64,000 nucleotides of DNA, from the NCBI GenBank assembly GCA_947579605.1, contig OX388312.1, positions 19,243,313 through 19,307,312 on the forward strand, in the 5' to 3' direction. The position numbers and the translations under genes were made by a program. This document shows, one piece after another, positions 1-10,594 of the stretch (positions within the stretch are counted from its first letter, which is position 1; every line of letters begins with the position of its first letter). A model generated the notes under the pieces. The model searched no databases, was not told where the DNA came from, and saw only the letters and a program-made list of their open reading frames with translations. This DNA comes from Athripsodes cinereus (lineage: Eukaryota > Arthropoda > Insecta > Trichoptera > Leptoceridae).

Positions 1-109
1 TTATTATTGTGTTTTATTTACAAAAACTATAACAGTCACATATATATGTATTTTTTTTTATTCAATTTAACTTTTTTAGAACAAATAATAAGGTATTTTT
101 AAAAAGTAG

Positions 110-206
110 TCTAATCTCGATTTAATCGAGATCTCGAATGACTCAATCTCGAATTCAAATTTTGAGACGAGATCTCGATTCGTCAATCTCGAGTCGAGAT
201 TGCATT
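110..206. repeat. TCTCGA/TCGAGA-rich palindromic cluster
   Basis: The hexamer TCTCGA or its complement TCGAGA appears about eight times in under 100 bases, several in inverted pairs (for example CGAGATCTCGA near 171-181). It is a short self-complementary low-complexity patch. No function can be assigned. Confidence 0.5.
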
Positions 207-280
207 CCCTAATTGCTAGGTTAGCGACATAATTTACTAACTTACTGCTAGTCTTCATCTCTGCTGAATTTATATATATG

Positions 281-508
281 TGCATATCCCATAAGAGGGG
301 TAGCCAGCAGACTAATTGCACATAATAAACATGCAAGCTGTTCTCTACGTGCTAACAAAAAAATTAAGATATTCAGGACGGGTGACAAATATAATCGCTA
401 AATTTAAAATGTAAGATGTATTTATTTTTAAAACACCTGCCTATTACAGTACACTCGAAATTTTACGAAAAAGAGTGAGATATCAATTCTTTACCAAAAG
501 CTAGACGG
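281..508 (-). repeat. TAG-tail family copy
   Basis: This matches the family found at 16.1 and 63.3 kb. It reads GCATATCCCATAAGAGGGG, then GTAGCCAGCAGACTAA, a run like ATAAACATGCAAGCTG, the ATTCAGGACGGGTGACAAA block and the ACACTCGAAATTTTACG block, ending near TTCTTTACC. It lies antisense to the family's TAG-tailed end and lacks a clear (TAG)n tail. Divergence from the better copies is obvious, so it is old. Confidence 0.75.
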
Positions 509-1528
509 AACATGGAAAATTCAAATTTATTACTCATAGCTCCAATTGATTTCAGCTATTTACTTTGTTCCAGCCTATATAGATGAAATATAGGTAGATA
601 TATTATTGAAAGTATTGTGATAGAAATAGTAGATATACAAATCGCGTGTATAAATACCGTGTTATAAAAGGCAAAACAATAAATTCAGTAAATCTCGCCA
701 CCGCACCAAACCCTTTATTATCTATTACAATCTTTTTACTGAGAATATACGCCTTCAATAATTGCATATTTTTACAAATACAATCCAAATTAACACCATT
801 TAAGTTCATAATGGCTTGCGCATTACACAGCGAGATATTCATAAGCGTTTACTGAATATTAAGTACTAGTTCATGGAATATTGTGTATTGTGGTTTGGTT
901 TTATTAAGCGTAATGTTGAATATGTAGTGTATGACCAATATCAGTATGATCTTACTAATGGATGAACATTTTCACACGGTTTGGAAACAATTGACAAAGT
1001 GAGATCAATTATCAACATACACGATTTTATTCAAAACACATTCGAACTATAAACCAATGCTTTAATATATTTTCATTCCTTTAATTGTGAATATTTCAAA
1101 AATAACATTATTTTCACACATTTCTGACAATCATTTAAGACGCACAATAAAATTTATTATTATCAATAAAATAATAATATCCAATGTAGAAATCTCATTA
1201 TAGAAACATTTTATTTCGAAATTTATTAGTATATTCCTGATTTCAATTCCAGTTTGTTTTTTTAGACTAAATATCGATGATTCAAAGCACAGAAGACACA
1301 TGTCGACTTTTTTGACAGATTAGAGAAAACAGGTTTTGAAACTTTGAGATTCTCAATTAATTAACTAATTTTAAATTAATTCAGTAGATGTCCTTGATGG
1401 ACACGTGCTTTTTAAGAATCAACAAAGCCGATATAAATGCATTCTCAAATATCTTATGTTACATCTGTGCACAAAAAAATGATAATTTAAGAACGTGATT
1501 TGGTTTTCATATAATATTTCGATAATGA
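509..1528. other. AT-rich stretch, no gene seen
   Basis: Plain AT-rich sequence. Two short overlapping open frames on opposite strands near 603-855 show no recognisable motif and look like chance. No repeat family from elsewhere in the window was recognised here. Confidence 0.5.
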
Positions 1529-1536
1529 TATAAGTA

Positions 1537-1705
1537 AAGATGCTGGCAAGGGCAGGTGTCGAACATGTGTGTTGAAAGACTTGATTTGGAGTGGCTAGAA
1601 GAGGTCCTGGAAACAGCTATGGACAGGGATCTCTGGAGGAGGTACCCTGGCGCAATGGGTCCCCGACCCAACTAGGACAAGGGGAAGAAGATGTATGTAT
1701 GTATG
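1537..1705 (+). mobile_element. LINE 3' end with (GTAT)n tail
   Basis: A 5'-truncated LINE tail. Decayed frames read like the C-terminal end of insect RTE-type LINE proteins (CVERLDLEWLEEVLETAMDR, then DLWRRYPG), shifting frame into a DPTRTRGRR-like end. The 3' terminus is a short (GTAT)n run at about 1692-1705. The 8-bp sequence TATAAGTA lies on both sides (1529-1536 and 1706-1713), as expected of a target-site duplication from target-primed reverse transcription. Clade is inferred from the style of the C-terminus only. Confidence 0.65.
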
Positions 1706-1713
1706 TATAAGTA

Positions 1714-2650
1714 TTATTGGTAATTATTAAATCAGGACATAGAAGATGTTGCAACCCATCTTGTTCATATATTATTAACTCATTTTACCTAAATAATAAC
1801 ATCGAAATATCATAATACCATCAAAACACTTGCTCTAACTTCGGGAGTAGGGATAATGTGCATAGATATAGTATTTTTTCTGTCATAAGAATAGGTAATG
1901 AAGACATTCAGTAAGTATTGGTTGCATGCTTAATTATTATTATTTATCGTATGGCATTAAGTTACATCACATGACAAAGAATTTATAGGACATAAACAGT
2001 AAAAATAGCACAGATAGGTCTGGTTGTCAAAGGTTAAGGTCAATTTTTAAAATATATTTGGTCGCTGTTTCATTCAGCACGAAGAAATCTTTGAAGTTTC
2101 CCGCGTACGCTCTAAGGCCGCACTCGGTCACAATATGGCATGCTTAATTATTTGTAACCTATTAAACCATAAGGGAGAACACAACTAATAAAATAAGGTC
2201 TATACATAACATAGAACCATTATATTATTACATATACAGTACCATGTAGCCTTATACATTGTATAGTTACAAGTATTAACCCATTAACGCCCAATTATTT
2301 AAATTACTTTCGTCTGTATTATAACTATTAAAACGTATTATTATTATTATAACTAGTAAAATGTTGCTCTTATAATGTTTATACGTAATTATTATTATCA
2401 CTTTATAATATCTGTTGTATTAAGCCTGATCAGCATTTTAATCATTCACATTTACAGTAGGTATGTACTAACATAGTTATTATGTCTATTAATTTTACTA
2501 AGGTATATATTGTATGGGAATCAATAACATGAACTTTATTATAATAATTATTATATCATACAATTTACAGAAGAATACTCAATAAAACATCGCTTAATGA
2601 ATATGTGAGCACCTTATTCTATATAGGTATAAAAAAGTAGATCTTTTGGT
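1714..2650. other. AT-rich stretch, no gene seen
   Basis: AT-rich with no recognisable coding, RNA gene or shared repeat. A slightly more GC-rich patch at about 2095-2145 (CGCGTACGC, GGCCGCACTCGG) is unexplained. Confidence 0.45.
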
Positions 2651-2826
2651 CTATAGTGGTAGTAGTATCTTAAATTCAGCAATGAAGTTTGCCACCCATC
2701 CTGAATGTCTTGATTTTATATTGACACGGAGAGGACAGCTTGCATGTTTATTATATGCAGCTGGTCTGCTGGCTACCCCAATTGTGGAATATGCCGTGAT
2801 TGCATAGTAGTTGTAGTAGTAGTTTA
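2651..2826 (+). repeat. TAG-tail family copy with open 3' frame and (TAG)n tail
   Basis: One of the clearest sense-strand copies. From about 2670 it reads without interruption: ILNSAMKFATHPECLDFIL, then TRRGQLACLLYAAGLLA, then TPIVEYAVIA and a TAG stop, running into GTAGTTGTAGTAGTAG. The same reading is shared with the antisense copy at 63.3 kb. The (TAG)n end suggests a retroposon tail. No RT, transposase or pol III promoter is visible inside it, so the class is unknown. Confidence 0.8.
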
Positions 2827-2926
2827 TACTTACAAATCATCATTGCATTTTCGGATAAGTTTGGTAATAATCTAGTCATCATTATTTATTGAGTCGACGA
2901 TTATTTTGTGAAACTCTATGTTTATA

Positions 2927-3210
2927 CATACCTATATGGAAAAAAACACAATTGGTTTTAGTTTTACCAAAATATTTTAATGAGCAGTGACCTGGTTTCG
3001 ACTTATAAAGTCATTGTCAAGTAAAACACAATTGGTTTTAGTTTTACCAAAATATTTTAATGAGCTGTGACCTGGTTTCGACTTATAAAGTCATTGTCAA
3101 GTAAAACACAATTGGTTTTAGTTTTACCAAAATATTTTAATGAGCAGTGACCTGGTTTCGACTTATAAAGCTAAAACTAAAACCAAATGTGTTTTTTCCA
3201 TATAGGTATG
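2927..3210. mobile_element. Inverted-repeat-bounded element with three 80-bp tandem units
   Basis: Three tandem units start at 2943, 3023 and 3103 with a period of exactly 80 bp and differ by only a few bases (for example GAGCAGTGACC versus GAGCTGTGACC); the third is cut short at about 3170. The block is bounded by inverted repeats of roughly 40 bp (2927-2966 and 3171-3210), nearly identical, beginning CATACCTATATGG. Each unit contains GGTTTCGACTTATAAAGTC, with an internal GACTT/AAGTC stem. This resembles a non-autonomous element whose centre expanded in tandem. Confidence 0.8.
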
Positions 3211-6200
3211 TCATCATTATTTTGTAGTACCTTACGGCTTACTTGACATTATGTCAGGCACCCGCCTTGTTTTTTAATCACTATTTTCCCCACATCTACG
3301 AATTACTTTAAGAAAATAAAAAATAATATTACCGACTCAGTTTACTCCCTTTCTTAAGATTTTCCTTAGTTTGAGCTCTTTTATTCATTATGTGTGTCTA
3401 TACTATAGCTTTTTTTCATGAATAAATTTCAATTCAAACAACCTTAAAATTACTAGATAATGTCTTGAACTCCCGGAAAAACTTTGCAAATAATAATGTC
3501 TTGAGATTTCACCCCGAGATTGATTTTTCTTTCCGGTATTCACACTTGTTGATTGTTGTATTATGTACATAAAATGTAATATGCCTTAACAATAAAATGC
3601 CAATATCTTGAGGCGACACAGTTCAGCTACTGAATACCATAACTCTATAGTGTTTACACCTGCACACTACTCCCATAATACACCAACAACATGATCCTCA
3701 ACGAACAACCTTGCCTGAAGCCGCATTCTGTTGGTTCCATCACCATTATACACCGGCCTGATGATGATGATAATGATGGTGTTTATGGATCTGGGTCCCA
3801 ACGCACGTGACTGCCCGAGGTCTTGAGATTTTTATCGTAGTAATGAAATTGAAATTATTATACTTTTTCATACAGAGTAGACGAATAATACTTATGTATA
3901 ACAACAGTTACCAAGGAAATTTTTATGATTTTACCATTAGATATATATATATTTTATAACATAATTTAATCTTAATTAGGTATTATTTCACGATAGTATT
4001 TATTACAGCCACCTTTTGATATTTTATTGGTTTTGATTTTATGTTTTTTTTTTTGGATTTCAACACGTTTTTTAGTATTGGAAGTTTTCATAAGTTAATA
4101 ACCGATTATTTTGTATGTTAAGTTGTCGGTTGGAAAGATAATATCTTTATAGGGAGATAATCTCGCCACTGCATATAATCGTATTTCACCTCATGTTTAT
4201 TACTGTAAATCCATATTTTACCTTTATTTGGACTGTATTTTTTTTATTGATGATGTACAAAAATAAAAAGAGAATAAATATGTAAAAGAAGTTTCATTAC
4301 TTTCCGCTTATGACAAGAGACTAACAATAATGATTCGCTAGTAAATTACTACACTAAATAGTTTTTACGAATGATCTATTGGTATTATCTCAGTAAATAG
4401 TAGAAAATGTATCTACTCATTTTGCCCTTATTACTAACCTCATGTGTTGTGTTAAAAAATAAGAATTTTAAGTAGGATCGGGTATACATTTTAGTATAAC
4501 GGTTTGGCGGTATGTACAAAGCGGGTGAAAATTCAAATTTTATTTAAATAATATCCGCACGTCCAAGGACTACGAAATAACTAAGCCAAGTATTCTAGGA
4601 GAATAGAAGGTGGTTTCTATTATTATTACTCTTTATACTTTGCCAGTTTTTTGATGTCCCTGAGATTGACAGGGCTCACTGAATATTTAAATATTTTTTC
4701 CTATATGATACTTTATTCTGGACGGAAAAATTTACTTTAATCAGAAATTTTAAACCATTTGTTTCCTAGTGAAATTGATTTATTTATACAAACGTGGAAA
4801 CATATTTATCACAATGTACTCACAATAATAACATGTCTAAGTTTTTGTGTCTAACATCATGAAATGACATTTTAATAATAATTAATTGTATAAATAAAAC
4901 AAATAGTCGTCCAAAAACTCTATTCAATATAGTAGAATGATATAAAGTTTTCATTATTTGTTTCAAGGGAGGTATACTGTGAAATTATTGCAATGGATAT
5001 GTCTGAGATTAAGGAATGTCTGCCAATACATTCCTGGTAAGGATAGAAAAACAATCATTCTCCTAATATCCTCAAAATAGGACAGTTAATGATTATGATC
5101 AAATTATCTTAGTTCTCCAATGTTTAGTCGTATTACCATCTCAACAGCGTAAAAACTTATATTTCAAAAGATAAATTTACGATTGTTTCGAGAAAAGACA
5201 AAAAATGTGTGTAATCGTAATATATATTTTCAAGTCTTGAAGTAATACATTTCGAATTTTTTATGGTATCTATTAAAAATATAAAATAATTATCTTAGTT
5301 CTAATGTCTAAAATAAACATGTCTTGCCTTACAGTTTCGTCTAAGATAATGAATATATGACACAGTTTTTGGAAAAAATACGTAGGTACACGAACATAAA
5401 ATAAATAAATAAACAGTTTTTGACAGCTGACGAAGGATGTTGTGAAGCATCAAATTTCTTTTTCTTTCATTCCAATTCCTTATTATTCTTCTCCCATTGT
5501 TTCCCAAATCATACAACTATGATGTCGGCCTTTGTTTTATTACCTTTCCTTCTCACACATGCGATTCCCTTCTTCTCTAATCTATACCCACCTACCACAC
5601 AATATTATTATTATGATTTCTTTGGAACATCTTCAATCAGTCTGCCGTCAATAATATTATTCTTAGCAGGTAAACAACACTAGCCGCATGACAAATAATT
5701 TACTTCATACATATTTATGCAAAATTGAGAATGTTATGAATACAATATTAAAATGTATTAAGGATAGTGGGTGCAGGTTTTACGAGTATGGTATATGATG
5801 ATTTTCAGCTGAGTGTCCTCAGAAGGAAATATTTCTCACTCTTCTATTAATTTTCTAGCGGATTATTGTAAAAACATATTATTCAATTCAGAATTCAAGT
5901 GTAAGGCGCTCGTCCTGAATTTCGTACTTATTATGGCACGGAAACGATGATATACTTGTTTAATACATGCAGTTAGTACACACTTAAGTAATTTTATATA
6001 AGCAATACAAAATTATACAAATAACAATCAATACTCTGTATGTTGACTGTAATTAATTTGAATGTATACCTTTTATGTTATTGTTCGTAATCAATGAGCA
6101 GTAAAGAATAAATAAATACCTAAAATAAATACGTAGTGGGTGAGATTAGCAAATTTAAGTTTCTACCAATATTATTATTTCTTTCTTCTTCCTCAAAGTT

Positions 6201-6875
6201 AAAAATTTCATACAATTTAGATGTAACTTGAATAGAGCTTTTTTGATATGTTTTGTACTTGGTGGATTATCTAATTTGTTTAAAATCAGTTTCCACAATC
6301 CACAAGCGGCACTTTATTTATATAATAATACGAAACACATATCAAGTTAGTAGTCAAAAGCCGTGACGATCATGGCATAATCATAATGATATGGTATTAT
6401 AATTATTGTTATTATTATTTTACATATTATACATATAGTTGCTTTGCTTACTCACTACTTGCTTGTGTAGACAGTTAATGTTATTATTGGATACATACTG
6501 CGAGCACAGAGATAGTAGTAATTACTAATAAGAGTAAATCACAATATTTATGTAAACTGATACTCATATACAACCTGATGTTACTTCAGGAATAATTTGT
6601 ATGTTTTTTTCAACTGAACCAAACAAAAAATGTCCTGAATGAAGAATAATCGAGTCCAACCTACACTTCGATTATAATATGTTCGGTTAGAATACCCAAA
6701 AGGACGAAAGTGGAATAAGTTCAGTGGAGATTACATAACAATTTTAGATACCTATTATCAACGAATGAATCATATCGCTTTAACGTCTCATATGATTAAA
6801 TGATGTTTATTGTATAATGTAAGGTATAAATTATCACGAATATAATGAATAAAAATTATCCTACCATATACTTTT
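3211..6875. other. Long AT-rich stretch, no gene seen
   Basis: Mostly plain AT-rich DNA with a short (TA)n run near 3941-3952. A relatively GC-rich patch at about 3600-3830 (containing CCGGCCTGATGATGATGA and CACGTGACTGCCCGAGG) stands out but matches nothing I recognise. An open frame on the plus strand at 5420-5683 is Phe/Tyr/Ser-rich low complexity and is not believed. There is nothing else to annotate. Confidence 0.45.
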
Positions 6876-6936
6876 ATGGCATATTTCACAAGTGGTGTAG
6901 CCAGCAAACTAACTGCACGAATTAAACATGCAAATT
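6876..6936 (-). repeat. TAG-tail family fragment
   Basis: A short antisense fragment: ATGGCATATTTCACAAGTGG, then TGTAGCCAGCAAACTAACTG and AAACATGCAA. It covers only the 3'-terminal 60 bases of the family and is degenerate. Confidence 0.7.
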
Positions 6937-7492
6937 TGTAGAACTCACTTAGTACATTGATTTTTTTTAATTTTTATCTAATTCAAATAATGAAAATATT
7001 TAATATTAAAACACCCCTTAAAAACATTTTCTAGGAATATTATAATATTTAGCATAAATTTAATTACTTCACATATGAATCCGGTTGTAAAAGATATAAG
7101 CCACTACTGCCTAACTGGCTGTGCTCAGTGCCCACATAGGAGAACATAGAGATACCTAGTAGCCTAGAGGAATAACCCGTCAATCAGCAATGCACATAAT
7201 ATTGAGTATAATGTATGCAATAATATATTGAATATGCCCCGCAGACTCTTCAGCATAGGATGTCAGTTGTTTACTCATTTATTTAACCTCTATTTAGAGT
7301 TTTACAACTCTAGGACAAAATCATTATATTATGTCACCCTACTTTTGCTCAATAATTTTCAAGCATCTTAATGTCATACACTGTATTCCATGATTTTTCA
7401 TGCAAATACCCAATTTTGGAACTGAATTCAAATTAAAATTTGGATTTTAAAAAGTGAGCTAAGAAATCAAATAGTGTACAAAAAGTGCACTT
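6937..7492. other. AT-rich stretch, no gene seen
   Basis: Plain AT-rich sequence with no recognisable gene, RNA or repeat. Confidence 0.45.
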
Positions 7493-7501
7493 ATATAAAT
7501 A

Positions 7502-7679
7502 AGATAGAGGGAAGACGGGGAGTTGGCAGAAAGCAGATGTCCTGGCTGCGCAACATTAGGGAGTGGACCGGAATCCGGACAGTGGATGACCTGTTCAGAG
7601 CAGCACAGGACAGGGAGGTTTTCGCCGTAGTGATCGCCAACGTCGGGGGGACCTGACATGGTACAGAAAGAAGAAGAAG
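7502..7679 (+). mobile_element. 5'-truncated LINE 3' end, GAA tail, 9-bp TSD
   Basis: A very short LINE insertion encoding only the last part of an ORF2-like protein: GRRGVGRKQMSWLRNIREW, then TGIRTVDDLFRAAQDREVF and AVVIANVGGT, stop at 7654-7656. The SWLRN..EWTG...LFRAA motif followed by an IANV terminus is typical of endonuclease-reverse transcriptase LINE C-termini in insects. It ends in a (GAA)n tail at about 7667-7679. The 9-bp sequence ATATAAATA occurs at 7493-7501 and 7680-7688, a convincing target-site duplication. The open frame suggests a fairly recent insertion. Confidence 0.85.
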
Positions 7680-7931
7680 ATATAAATATATTTTTATATT
7701 TGCATCAATAATAGTGAAATTCAACATGAAAATTAAAAGAACTGTTCAAATACTTATAAAGACAAACATCGTACAATTTAGCCAATAGATACCATTTCGT
7801 TCTATTAACAAATTAATCTGTTAATTTATTTCCCATAATAAAGTAAAAACCTAATTTCATTTTTGTATCATCAAAAATCCTGAATATTCATTCCTTCCAA
7901 GAGAATTATATGAATACTAGTTACATTTTTT

Positions 7932-7963
7932 GAGTCTGCTGATGGCTACTCCATTTGTTAGAG
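7932..7963 (+). repeat. TAG-tail family fragment
   Basis: GAGTCTGCTGATGGCTACTC then CATTTGTTAGAGG matches the 3' part of the family (CTGCTGGCTACCCCACTTGT). Very short and degenerate. Confidence 0.45.
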
Positions 7964-7999
7964 GTAAAGTCATATGTATATTGACTAAAAATACATAAA

Positions 8000-8142
8000 T
8001 TCTTTTGTTATAAACCCAAATACAATCTTTTACACCTTTCACAGTAAACTAAAAGCTTATGTTGTGAAAGGGAGTTTGCCGACACCTGGGATCGAACCAC
8101 TGACCCTCTGTTCACAAGGCCGAGACTCTACCTCCAGTCTAG
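8000..8142 (-). repeat. tRNA-derived SINE, family 2
   Basis: On the minus strand the head reads like a tRNA: box A-like CTGGAGGTAGAG and a clear box B (GGTTCGATCCC; complement at 8088-8098), then a non-tRNA body (CAAACTCCCTTTCACAAC, AAGCTTTTAG, GTATTTGGGTTTATAAC). A closely similar copy lies at 36.1 kb on the plus strand. Pol III transcription from the internal boxes is the expected mode for such elements. The head is mutated in the acceptor region, so it is not a functional tRNA. Confidence 0.85.
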
Positions 8143-8919
8143 TGACGAACGTGTTCCATAAAATTTAGATTGGGTTCTATCAAATTCGTATAGGGTATTG
8201 TATAATATGATGTAATAAATAATAAGCGTTATGACTAGACACGAGAATACTATTCTTATATTAGGTATAGAACTTTATGTTTAGTATATCTGACATATTG
8301 AAGATCACATATCACTATTGTGGCTTGTATAATATGTTGTATGGTGTGTGTACCTCTTTAGCATATTTCATGTAGGTACTTATCTAAATCTTCATTTTAA
8401 TATTAACATTATTTTATGAATGAATTTCCATTTAAGTTTTTAGCATAATGTGTAATAGATACTTACATAACTTTTAATTACAATATTATTCTTATACACT
8501 AGCGTGCATTGCTCGATGTTACTCGGAATTGATTTTTTATACTTACGCAAATTGGTATACCTACACGTTGTTAGCATGTAGATTGTGAGCTGGTGAGCTA
8601 ATTATGAACAGTAAAAAAACTTGCGTTTATGAAGAGTTTAATAAATGAACGAATAAATATTAGTAAATTCTCTTTGGACAATTATTAGTCCCACATGATG
8701 GTGGAGTCTACCTTTTCTGTTTTTTCGTCTCGTGGTTTTGTCTCGATGTTCTGGGTGATATCTCAATCTCGCATGTATTTTATGTAGATATTTTTTTTTA
8801 TTATTTCATACTTACGTACCGAATTCAAACGCTCATAAGACAATAATGAAACCTTAAATGAAAATGTTTTGTATTATCAGTAGTAAGGAAAATAATGTTC
8901 TATATCTATATTATAATCC
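8143..8919. other. AT-rich stretch, no gene seen
   Basis: AT-rich sequence. A short patch near 8720-8775 has several TCTCG motifs, reminiscent of 110-206. There is no gene or recognised repeat. Confidence 0.45.
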
Positions 8920-8922
8920 TAA

Positions 8923-9952
8923 TGTGGTGCTCTCACTTTGGCGAATATCGCCAGGCACCAAAATATCGCCAGCCATTTGAACCGTGTGAACAAAATGACA
9001 GCTAGTCTGAAACGATAAAAGCCAGTAGAAACGATATCGTCTCGAGCTGACTACCTACCAACTTTTCCGGCCGATTGAACGATTTGCGCATGCGCACATG
9101 TGCGCGCCGTTCGTATCTATGGTAAAAACTTTATAACCTATAAATTTTATAATGTTTCCCGTTTCGTGATAGCTGTTATCTTTGTTGTTGGTTTGTGGCG
9201 TTTGTTTCCTTAATTAAAAGGCGCCTTATAACCTCTACTTTAACATTTTCGACTAAAAATAAACACTTCGCGATCTCCATCTCGACGTCCGCCATTTTGA
9301 AAACAGTGTCAAAATCAAAGCGCATCTGACAGATCGTTTCTATAATGGTGGACTGTGTGAACAGGTGTGACGATCAATGGATGTCCGGCGAATTTGTTTT
9401 TTCGCCTGTCGATATATTTTGAAATTCGCCTAGTGATATTCGCCAGCCGAATTTCAAAATATAACGCCAGGCGAAAAAACAAAATTCGCCGTACGCCCAT
9501 TGATCGTCACACCTGTTCACACAAGTCCACCGATATAGAAACGATCTGTCAGATGCGCTTTGATTTTGACACTGTTTTCAAAATGGCGTCGAGATGGAGA
9601 TCGCGAAGTGTTTATTTTTAGTCGAAAATGTTATAGTAGAGGTTATAAGGCGCCTTTTAATTAAGGAAACAAACGCCACAAACCAACAAAAAAGATAACA
9701 GCTGTCACGAAGCGGGAAACATTATAAAATTTATAGGTTATAAAGCTTTTACCATAGACACAAACGCCGCGCATATCTGCGCATGTGCAAATCGTTTGAT
9801 CGCCCGAGAAAGTTGGAAGGTGGTCAACTCGAGACGATATCGTTTCTACTGGTTTTTATCGTTTCAGACTAGCTGTCATTTTGTTCACACGGTTCAAATG
9901 GCTGACGATATTTTGGTGCCCTAGCGATATTCGCCAAAGTGAGAACACCACA
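8923..9952. mobile_element. 1.03-kb near-perfect palindromic MITE, PIF/Harbinger-like
   Basis: Two arms of about 510 bp are inverted copies of each other with only scattered mismatches and small indels, meeting near 9435. Arms start TGTGGTG(C/T)TCTCACTTTG and contain matched landmarks such as AACGATATCGTCTCGAG and AAGGCGCCTTATAACCTC. The trinucleotide TAA flanks both ends (8920-8922 and 9953-9955), matching the 3-bp TWA target duplication of PIF/Harbinger elements. There is no transposase; the open frames on both strands at 9315-9621 are mirror images forced by the palindrome. It is markedly more GC/CpG-rich than its surroundings. Confidence 0.85.
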
Positions 9953-9955
9953 TAA

Positions 9956-10496
9956 GCGGCGGCGGGTAAACCGATTACCCTATGTCTATAATATAAGATG
10001 TGCTATTATTGACAAACACATGAGCATACTATTATTATACACTCGCAAAGTATTTCTTACATTTCGTTAATTCGTACATAATTAATTCATAACTTTTGTT
10101 ACTTCATTCATTGATACTCTACTCGTATGTGTGTGTTTTGTGTTGATCTCGATTACGAATCTTTATTAACTAGTATTTATTCAGTTAGGTAAACAGAATA
10201 ATAATACAGTAGAGCCTTGTTAACTCAGACCTGAGAATTGAATTGTAAAAAAAAGTAGCTGCAATGATCAGTCCATCTACGCTTCAAGATATACAGATTT
10301 TGCTTCCATCATAACGTTTATTAAATAATTCTACTCTATATAAAATATATCTATACGAGTATTAAATGGTCCTTTTGATATCATGTTAACATGAACATTC
10401 TCCATGAAAAGTTAGTCGATCGATAGCTTAAATTTTATTCAACTTATGGTTTATGTAGACAAATAATTCTATTTAGTGGTTCCAGCCACCAAAATT
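9956..10496. other. AT-rich stretch, no gene seen
   Basis: After a short GCGGCGGCGGG motif at the edge of the palindromic element the sequence is plain and AT-rich. Nothing is recognised. Confidence 0.45.
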
Positions 10497-10594
10497 TTGA
10501 ATGATAGATGTTTGTGTTGCTCTGGGAACACAAACATCTATCATTCAAATGTTACATGAATGTTACACGAACTGATATTCCTGTAACATTCATG
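10497..10594. repeat. Two adjacent hairpins
   Basis: A perfect 22-bp stem (TTGAATGATAGATGTTTGTG plus TT, arms 10497-10518 and 10527-10548) has an 8-base loop GCTCTGGG. Seven bases later comes a second perfect 12-bp stem (CATGAATGTTAC at 10555-10566 with GTAACATTCATG at 10583-10594). The loop-side motif TGTGTTGCTCTGG recurs near 10622. This could be a small foldback element or its remnant; no terminal duplication was resolved. Confidence 0.75.

Noticed and set aside
2943..3170. CRISPR-like array
   Set aside because: The 80-bp units are contiguous tandem repeats without unique spacers, in a eukaryotic context.
5420..5683. Plus-strand 87-residue open frame
   Set aside because: Phe/Ser/Tyr/Leu low complexity with no motif; the opposite strand also gives nothing recognisable.
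9315..9621. Overlapping open frames on both strands
   Set aside because: They are mirror images produced by the palindromic MITE, with no protein family resemblance.
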